Shown piece by piece: positions 51,501 through 60,500 of a DNA stretch of 64,000 bases. Location of the stretch: NCBI RefSeq assembly GCF_002950945.1, contig NZ_CP012673.1, forward strand, positions 6,834,501 to 6,898,500, written 5' to 3'. Below the pieces are notes generated by a model. The model saw nothing but the letters and a program-made list of their open reading frames with translations, did not search any database and had not been told where the DNA came from. Made by a program: the position numbers and the translations under genes. Source of the DNA: Sorangium cellulosum (GTDB lineage Bacteria > Myxococcota_A > Polyangia > Polyangiales > Polyangiaceae). How positions within the stretch are numbered: position 1 is the stretch's first letter; each line of letters starts with the position of its first letter.

Positions 51501-54500
51501 GAGGCGCTCGCCGAGCGCGGCGCCGCCGAGCAGATCGTCGGCGCGGTCGAGGCGCCCGTAGAGCACCACGACCTGGCTCGAGTCCGCGCGCAGCGCGCGC
51601 TCGAAGGCCTCGATCCCCTTGTGGGTGGGCAGCTGCGCGACGCCGGTCTGGGCGCGGACGTGGTCGGCGAGGACCTGCTCGACGCGCGTGCCGCCCTCCT
51701 CCCAGAGGGGCCAGTCGACCGAGAGCGACTTCCCGCGGCGCTTGCCTTCGGCCCGCAGGCGCTCCCGGTAGCCCATGTACTCGTCCTGGAAGCCGGTCGC
51801 GAACACGTAGTCCGTCTGCGTCGCGCTCCCGATGAGCCCCGCCAGCGAGGAGGTGACCGCGAACCAGTCGAGCGGATCGTCGCTGGTCGCCTCGTCGAGG
51901 AGGACGGTGCCGTGGACCTTCGGCGCGAGCACGGCCTCGATGTCCTCGGCGCGCTTGTGCGCCAGGTGGCCGTCGCGCTGCACCATCGCGCAGTGCAGGA
52001 CGCCGTGGATCTCGCCGAGGAACGCCCTCGCCTCGCGGAGGAGCGCCGCCACGTCCTCGCGGCGCGACACGTCGGCGCGGACGTACCGGACGCGCCTGCC
52101 AGCGCGCTCGTGCGCGGCGAGCTCCGCGCGGAGCGCGGGGTCGGGCTCGGAGCGCCCGCAGAGCACGAGGCGCGCGTCGAACCGCTCGGCGAGGTGGCGC
52201 GCGAAGAGGCGGCCGACGCCCTTGCTGGCGCCGGCGATGACGTAGGCGCCGCCCATGCGGATCGCGGGCGCCCCGTCGCGCCGCGGCGCGGGCCCGCTGC
52301 GGGAGAACCGCCGCGCGAGCCTCCGGCCGTCGCGGAGCCAGACCTCGGGCGCGGCGTCCCGCGTCTCCTCCCAGATCCTGTCCGCGAGCGCCTCGGGCGC
52401 GCCGACGACGTGGACGACGCGCGCGATGACGCGCGAGCTCTCCGAGCGCAAGCTCCTCGCGAGGGCGGCGAGCGGGGCGTAGAGCGGCAGCGACGCGGGA
52501 TCTTCCCGCGACGGCTGCCGGTCCACGACGAGCAGCTGGGTCGACGCGGCCGACGTGCGGGCGAGCAGGGCCTGGCAGAGGGCGACGACGGGGTAGAGGC
52601 CGGCGTTGAGCTGGCGCCGGATCGCCCACTCGCCGCTGCCCGGCGGCGCAGCCGCGGGGCACAGCAGGATGTGCGTCGGGGTCGCCCCGCGCGCTTCGAG
52701 CGCGTCGAGCAGCCTCTCCCAATCGTCTCGCCGGGTGGCGTCGACCTCGTAGCGCCCGTCCTCGAGGGCGTGGAACGCGCTGCCGAGGAGGGCGTGGGTG
52801 AACTTCCAGGCCGGCTGCACGCGCGCCACGACGGCGCGCAGCGCCTCGGCGAAGCGCCCGTCGGCGTCGAGGACGAGGACGGAGCCCCCCGGCAAGGCGC
52901 CGCCGTCCGCGGGCAGCGGCGCTTCCCGCCAGGCCGGCTCGAAGAGCGCGAGCTCCGCCCCGGGTGAGGGCGGCGGAGGCGGCATCGCTCCGTGACCCAT
53001 CGACCCGCTCGCGGCGCCGCCCGCCGCGCCATTGGCGCCGCCCGCCGCGCCGTTGGCGCCGCTGCCGGCTGCCAGCGCCACCGGCGCTGCCGCCGCCGGC
53101 GCCCAGCCGTGCTCGCCCGCGCCGTTCTCGCCGCTGCTCGCCGCCAGCGCCACCGGCGCTGCCGCTGCACGCGCCACCGGCGCTGCCGCTGCACGCGCCA
53201 CCGGCGCTGCCGCTGCACGCGCCACCGGCGCTGCTTCTGCCAGCGCCACCGGCGCTGCCGCCACCGGCGCCCAGCCGTGCTCGCCTGCGCCGTTCTCGCC
53301 GCCGCCTGGCGCGGCCTCGCCGCGGGCAGGGCGGATCCAGTGCCGCGCGCTGGCGAAGGGGTAGCCCGGCAGCGGCGTGCGCCGCCGCGCCTGGCCGCGC
53401 CACAGCGCGGGCCATGCGATCGAGGCGCCGCTGATCCAGCGGCGGCCGAGCTCCTCGAGCTCCTGCGCGCTCCGCGGCTCCCCGGGATCGAGGGCCTCGG
53501 CCGTGACCTTCGCGGCGACGCTGGCGAGGACGCCGGAGCCAGGATCGCCGCGCAGCCAGCCGCGCAGCCGCGCGGCGAGCTCCGACAGATCCGAGGCCAC
53601 CACGGCGAGGCGCGCGGCGAACGGCTCCCGCCCCACCTGGAGGGTGTACGCAACGTCCGCGGGCTCGCGGGGCCCCCGCGGCGCCGGCTGCTCGAGGTGC
53701 TCGGCCAGGGCCTCCGCGTACGCGCGCAGGCGCTCGTCGCTCACCGCCGAGAGCACGAAGAGGTGCGGCCCCTCGGCGCGGCGCTCGGCCAGCGGCGCCT
53801 CCGGCGGCACGTACTCCTCGACGAGGACGTGGGCGTTGCTGCCGCCCGCGCCGAACGCGCTCAGGCCCGCCCGGCGCGGGAGCGTCTGGCGGACGCCGTC
53901 GCGCTCCTCGCTCCGCGGTGCCCAGGGCGCGAGCTCCCGCTGGACCTGGAAGGGCACAGAGGCCCAGTCGACGTTCGGGTTGAGGCGATCGGCGTGAATC
54001 GAAGGAACGAGCTTTCCGTGCTGCATCTGGAGGATGACCTTGGTGAGGCCGGCGATGCCGGCCGCGGACTCGAGGTGCCCGATGTTGGACTTCACCGATC
54101 CGAGGGCGCAGGCCGGGCCGCGCGAGGGCTGCCCTCCAAAGGCCGTCGCCAGGCCGCGGATCTCGATAGGGTCGCCGAGGGCGGTGCCGGTGCCGTGGGC
54201 CTCGACGTACCCGACCGTGCCCGGATCCCAGCCGGCCGCCCGGAGCGCCTCGCCCACGACCTCAGCCTGCGCCGTGGGGTTCGGGACCGTGTAGCCGTTG
54301 GAGCGACCGCCGTGGTTGACGCGCGAGGTGACGATGGTCGCGTAGATGGTGTCGCCGTCGGCGATGGCCTTCGACAGCGGCTTGAGCAGCACGGCGCCGA
54401 CGCCCTCGCCGGGGACGTAGCCGTCGCCGCCCGCGCCGAAGCTCCTGCACCGCCCGTCGGTCGCCCCGAAGCCTCCCTGCCCGAGGAGGAGGAACTTGTG

Positions 54501-57500
54501 GGGGTGCAGCGACAGGTTCACGCCGCCGACTAGCGCGGCGTCGCACTCCCCGTTCCGGATGCTGCCGACGGCGAGGTGAAGCGCCGTGAGCGACGAGGAG
54601 CACATGGTGTCGACCGCGAGGCTCGGGCCGCGCAGGTCGAGCACGTGGGAGACCCGGTTCGCGATCGAGGCGAACGACGACCCGGGCGGCATGCCGTCCG
54701 CCCCGGCCTCGCCCCCCGTGACGAGGGGGTACTCGCCGTACATCACGCCGACGAAGACGCCGACGCGCGCGCCGCGCAGGCTGGCCCGCGTGTAGCCAGC
54801 GTCCTCGACGGCATGCCAGGCGGTCTCGAGGAACAGGCGCTCCTGCGGATCGAGGATCTGGGCCTCCCGCGGCGTGACCATGAAGAACTGCGCGTCGAAG
54901 CGATCGACGCCGTCGAGGAAGCCGCCCCAGCGCAGGTAGGTCTTCCCCGGCTTGTGGCGCGTGGGGTCGTAGTACGCGGAGTGATCCCAGCGATCGGCGG
55001 GGATCTCGCGGATGCAGTCCCGGCCTTCCGCGAGGTTGCGCCAGAACGCGGCCAGATCGTTCGCCATCGGGTATCGCCCGCTCATCCCGACGATGGCGAT
55101 CGGCTCGTCGGTCCCGCTCGAGCGCCGGCGGGCCGGCGCGTCGCCCGGACCGACCATGGCGGCCGGACCGACGGCGGCCGGACCGAGCGTGGTCGCCGGC
55201 GCCCTGGACGCGGCGGGCGGAGCCTGCGCAGCGGAGGTCGCCGCGCTCTCGGCGGCGCTCGACGGCTCGGGCGACCTCGGGGCGAAGGCCCGGAGGCACG
55301 CCTCCCGGCGGTGCGCCATCAGGTAGCGCCCCAGCTCTGCGACCGACGGGTACTCGAAGAACAAGGTCTTTGGCAGCTCACCGAACGTGCGCTCAAGCGC
55401 TTGCGTCATGTGCATCACCATCACGGAATCGATACCCAGCTTGTGAAACGGCTCCCGCGCGTCGATCTCCTCGGGGCGCAGGCTCACCTCCACCGCGACG
55501 ACCTCCTTGATGAGGCGCTCGATCGCGGCGATCGGGACGTCGTCACCGCCGCGCGCGGCGCCGCCGCCGAGCGCAACGTCGCTGCCGCTCGGAGCGTCGC
55601 CCCGTGAAGCAGCGCCGCCCCCCCGCGCCTCGGGCAGCGGCGGCGCCGCCCTCCGATCGCGCGAGCGCCACGCCGTCCGGATCTGCGCCGCGTCGCCGTC
55701 GACGACGAGGAGCTGCGGCGCGCCGAGCCCGAGCCCCGCCTCGAACGCCTCGTAGCCCCGATCCGGCGTGAGCGGGACCAGCCCTGCCTCGTCCCGCAGG
55801 CGCTGCTTCGTCGCAGGGTCGACCGGCATCCCGGCCACGTCCCACGCGGACCAGACGAAGGAGACGGTCTGCCCCCGCCGCTCGCCCTGCGATCGGCGCC
55901 GCTCGCGCACGCCAGCGAGGTGGTCGAGGAAGCTGTTCGCGTAGGCGTAGTCCGCCTGGCCCGGGTTCCCGCGCACGACCGTCCACGACGAGCAGAGGGC
56001 GAAGAAGTCGAGCCGCTCGTCGCGCGTCGCCTCGTCGAGGTGCAGGGCGCCGAGGATCTTCGGGGCGAGCACCGCCATCATCTCGGCCGGCGCCTTGCGG
56101 AGGAAGAGGCTGTCGCGGATCGTGCCCGCCGCGTGCACGACGCCGTCGATCGACCCGAACCGCGCCCGGGCCGCGTCGATGAGCCGCCGCACCGCGGCGC
56201 CGTCGCGCACGTCGGCGGGGACGTAGAGCGCCTCGCCCCCGAGCGCCCTGAGCGCCTCGAGGGCCCGCTCGACGCGCTCGTCCGCCGGCGAGCGGCCGCA
56301 GAGGACGAGGCGCGCCGCGAGCCGCGCCGCGAGCCGCTCCGCGAGCGCGCTGGCGATGCCCCCGAGGCCCCCCGTGATCACGTACACGCCCCGGCGCTTG
56401 AGGAGCGCCGCCGGTCCCGTCGTCGGTCGCACCTCGTCCCAGGCGCGCATCTGCCGCGCCCCGGCGCGGTACGAGACCGTGCGCTCCTCGTCCGGAGCAG
56501 CGGCCTCGCGCAAGAGCAGCGCGGCGCTCTCCTCCGCGCTCGCCGACGCGGGCAGCGCGACGACGCGCAGGTGCAGGCGGGGATCCTCCAGCGCCACGCA
56601 CTTGCCGAGCTCGCCGAAGGCCGCGACCTCTGGGGCGAGCTCCTCGCCCGCGCCCTGGATCGCGCAGAGGACGCGGACATCCTCGGAGCCGGCGGCCAGG
56701 AGCGCGCGGCACCAGAGGACCACGGACGAGAAATCGCCCTCGAGCCACGCCAGAGCGGCGGCGGCGTCGATGCTCGTGCGCTCGTCCCAGCGGAAGACGA
56801 CGACGCGGGGAGCGCGCCCTCGCCTCGCCTGCGCGTCGAGGAGCGCGCGGAGATCCTCCTCGCAGGTCGGCCTCACGGTCCACCGGTCCTCGCCCTCGAG
56901 GCAGGCGTCGCCCGGCACCACCAGCGTCGCGGAGCACCCGCGCGCCCGGAGGGCGCGGACCAGCCGATCGTCGCGATCGACGACGAGCACGTCGCCGGCC
57001 GGCGGCTCCGCCGGCGGCGCGGTCAGCGGCGCGAGGCGCCACACGGGGCGCAGGAAGAGCCGGTCCGGCGCACTCGGCCCAGGGCGAGGCTCGATCCGCC
57101 GCACCTCGACGTCATCGATCGAGAGCAGCAGGCGGCCCGCGGCGTCGGCCATGCGGATGCGGAACCTCAAGGCGCCGTCGCCCTCGCGACCGCGGCCCCG
57201 AGGCCCGGCGAACGTGACGTGCGCCGCGCACGACCGAGGCCACGGCGTCGCCCAGGCCGCGCCGGAGATCGAGGACGGGACGTACAGGGCCGGCGCCCCG
57301 CCGAGCTCCTCGACCAGCGGGGCGATGGCGTGCAGCGCGCCGTCGAGCAGCGCGGGGTGCAGGAGGAGCTGCTCGTCGCCCTCCTCCACCGAGGGGAGCG
57401 ACAGCTCCGCCAGCACCTCGCCCGCGCCGGAGAGCAGCCGCTCGATGACCCGGTGGGCGGGTCCGACGTGGAGCCCGACGCCCTCGAAGCGCTCGTAGCA

Positions 57501-60500
57501 GACCTCCCCGGCGAGCGCGGTCGGGCAGCGCGCGCGGATCGCGTCGAGGTCGAGCCCCGCGCCCGCGTCGAGCGCGGCCGCGTGGTCCCCCGAGAGGAGC
57601 GAGCCCCGGGCGTGCACGCGGCGATCGCCGTCCGGCCCGAGCGTGTAGAGCTCCGCCTCGACGACGCCGCCTGCGGCAGCGAGCCGCGTCCGCAGCACGA
57701 CGGGCGCCTCCGCGACGACGAGCGGCGAGGACCAGCGGAACGAGCGGGCGCCCCACGCCTGCGCCCCTGCCTGCGCCGACGCGGCGCGGGCGATCTCGAG
57801 CAAGGCCGCGCCGGGCAGCACCCCCTGGCCGCCGAGGCGGTGGTCGCGGAGGAAGCGCGACCTCTCGTCGAGCCGGGTCAAGAGCTCGCACGCCTCGAGC
57901 GTGGAGGCGTTCTCGTCGAGCAGGGGGTGCAGCCGCGCGCCCGCGGAGGCCGCCCCGCGCTCGCCGCCCCGCGCGCGCGGCGCGATCCAGTACCTCGTCC
58001 TGGCGAACGGATACGCCGGCAAGGAGAGCACCCGGCGCCCGCGGCTCTCGGGCAGCAGGCGGAAGTCGACGTCCGCGCCCTTCACCCAGAGCTCGGCCAG
58101 GCGCGCGCGGTCGCCCCGGGCGACGAGGCCCTCGATGACAGGGCGGAGCTCGTCGCCGTCGAGCGGGAGGGCGTCCCCCTCGGCGAGGACATGGAAGAGG
58201 GGTCGCTCGGCGCTCGCGTCGCCGCGCGCGAAGCGCGAGAGCGCGTCGCGGAGCTCCTCGAGGGAGCTCGCGAGCACCACGAGGCGCGCCTCCATCGCCT
58301 CGCGCCCGACCTGGAGCGAGTAGGCGATGTCGGCCAGGTCGGGCCTCGATCCCGACGCCGGCCCCTCCGCGAGGTGTCGGTCGAGCCACGCGGCGAGGTT
58401 CTCCGCGTGCGCCCGGAGCCGCTCCTCGTTCCTCGCGGACAGGGGGACGATCGCCGGCGAGGACGGCGGAGCCGGCGCGATCGCGGCGGCCCCGGCCGCG
58501 CCGGCGGTGAGCTCCTCGACGACGACGTGCGCGCCCTCGGGGATGAACTCCTCGACGACGACGTGCGCGTTCGCGCCCCCGGCGCCGAACGAGCTGATCC
58601 CGGCCCTGCGCGGGGCCACGCGGCGCTCCCCCTGCCCCTCGATGACGGGGCGCTGCCACGGGCCGGCCTCGCGCTGCAGGCGGAACGGCGTGCGCTCGAA
58701 GTCGATCCGCGGGTTCGGCGGATCGGCGTGCAGCGTGGGCACGAACTCGCGGTGCCGCATCATCAGGATCACCTTCGTGAGCCCGACGATGCCCGCCGCA
58801 GACTCGAGGTGCCCGACGTTCGACTTGACCGTGCCGATCGCGCAGGAGCCGCGGCCGGCGGCCTCGCGCCCGTACGCCTCGGCGAGGCCGGCGATCTCGA
58901 TGGGATCGCCGAGATCGGTGCCGGTGCCGTGCGCCTCGACGTAGCTCACCGTCCGGGCGTCGACGCCCGTGGCCTCGAGCGCATCCGCGATGGCCCGCGC
59001 CTGGGCGCGCGGGTTCGGCACGGTATACCCGCTCGTCCTGCCCCCCGCGCTGAGGGCCGAGCCCAGGATGACAGCGTCGATCCGATCGCCGTCCTCGAGG
59101 CTCTTCTTCAGCGGCTTGAGGAGCACCGCGCCCACCCCTTCGCCGTCGACGAAGCCGTCGGCCCCGGCGCCGAAGCTCCTCGAGCGGCCGGCGCGGGAGA
59201 GCATGTTCATCGCCTGGAGGCGGAGGAGGTGGAGCGGGTGGAGCACCAGGTTCACGCCGCCGGCGATGGCCATCTCGCACTCGCCGCGCCGCAGGCTCTC
59301 GCAGGCGAGGTGCACGGCCGTGAGCGACGACGAGCAGGCCGTGTCGACCGCCATGCTCGGCCCGTAGAGGTCGAAGGCGTACGAGACCCGGTTGGCGATC
59401 GACCAGAACGACGCGAGGCCGTCGGACGCCGCGTCGCGCGCGCTGGGATCGCCGCCGGCGAGCTCGTAGTGGGCGTTCATGACGCCGACGAAGACGCCGA
59501 CGCGGCCGCCGAGCGCCTCGATCCGCCGGCGGGGGTAACCCGCGTCCTCGAAGAGCGACCAGGCGGTCTCGAGGAAGAGCCGCTCCTGCGGGTCCATCCG
59601 GGCGGCCTCCCGCGGCGAGATGTGGAAGAGGCGCGCGTCGAAGGCGTCGACCGCGTCGAGGAAGCCTCCGGACGGGACGCGCACGTCGCTCGGCGCGGCC
59701 TCGGGGACGAGGCGCTCCCACTGCGGCCGCCGGTCGAGCGGCAGCTCGCGGATGCAGTCCCGCCCGGCCTTGAGGTTGTCCCAGAAGGCCTCGAGGTGCG
59801 CGGCCATGGGATAACGGCCGCTCATGCCGATGACCGCGATGGGCTCGCTCCGGCCGGCCTCCAGCCTGGGCCCTCGGGAGGCGGCCACACCGCTCGAGGC
59901 CGCCGCGAGCGGCTGCGCGGGTGCGGCTGCGGGCGCGCGCGCCGGCGCCGCGGCGGAGCTGCTCACGCCGAGCAGCTCGCCGAGCCGCGCCGCGTGGTGG
60001 GCGCAGAGGTGATCGGCCAGGGCATCGATCGTCTGCAGCTCGAAGAGCAGGCTCGAGGAGAGCGGCCCGAGATCCTTCTCGAGCTCCTTCATGAGCTGGA
60101 GCACGAGGAGCGAGTCGATGCCGTAGCGATCGAAGCGCGCCTTCGGGTCGATGCGCGCGGCGCTCAGCCGGAGCGGCCCCGAGAAGACCCGCCGCAGGTA
60201 GTCGATCGTCCGCTCGCGCAGCTCGGGCGCCTGGGAGCGCGCCTCCGCGGCCGGGCCTCGCGGCCGCTGCGCCTTCGGCGCCGCGTCGTCGCGCTGGCCT
60301 CCCGCGTCGGTCTGGACGGTCGCCGGCTCTCTGGCCGGCAGGGCGCGGAAGGAGGCGCCGCGGACCCGCGCGAGCACCTCCCCGTCCAGCCCCAGGACCG
60401 CGATGTAGAACCGATCCGGCCCCGACGCCCGGACGTAGGCGAAGCCGCGCAGCCCGAGCCGCGCCGACACCTCGATCGCCTCCATGGCCACGGGGACGCG

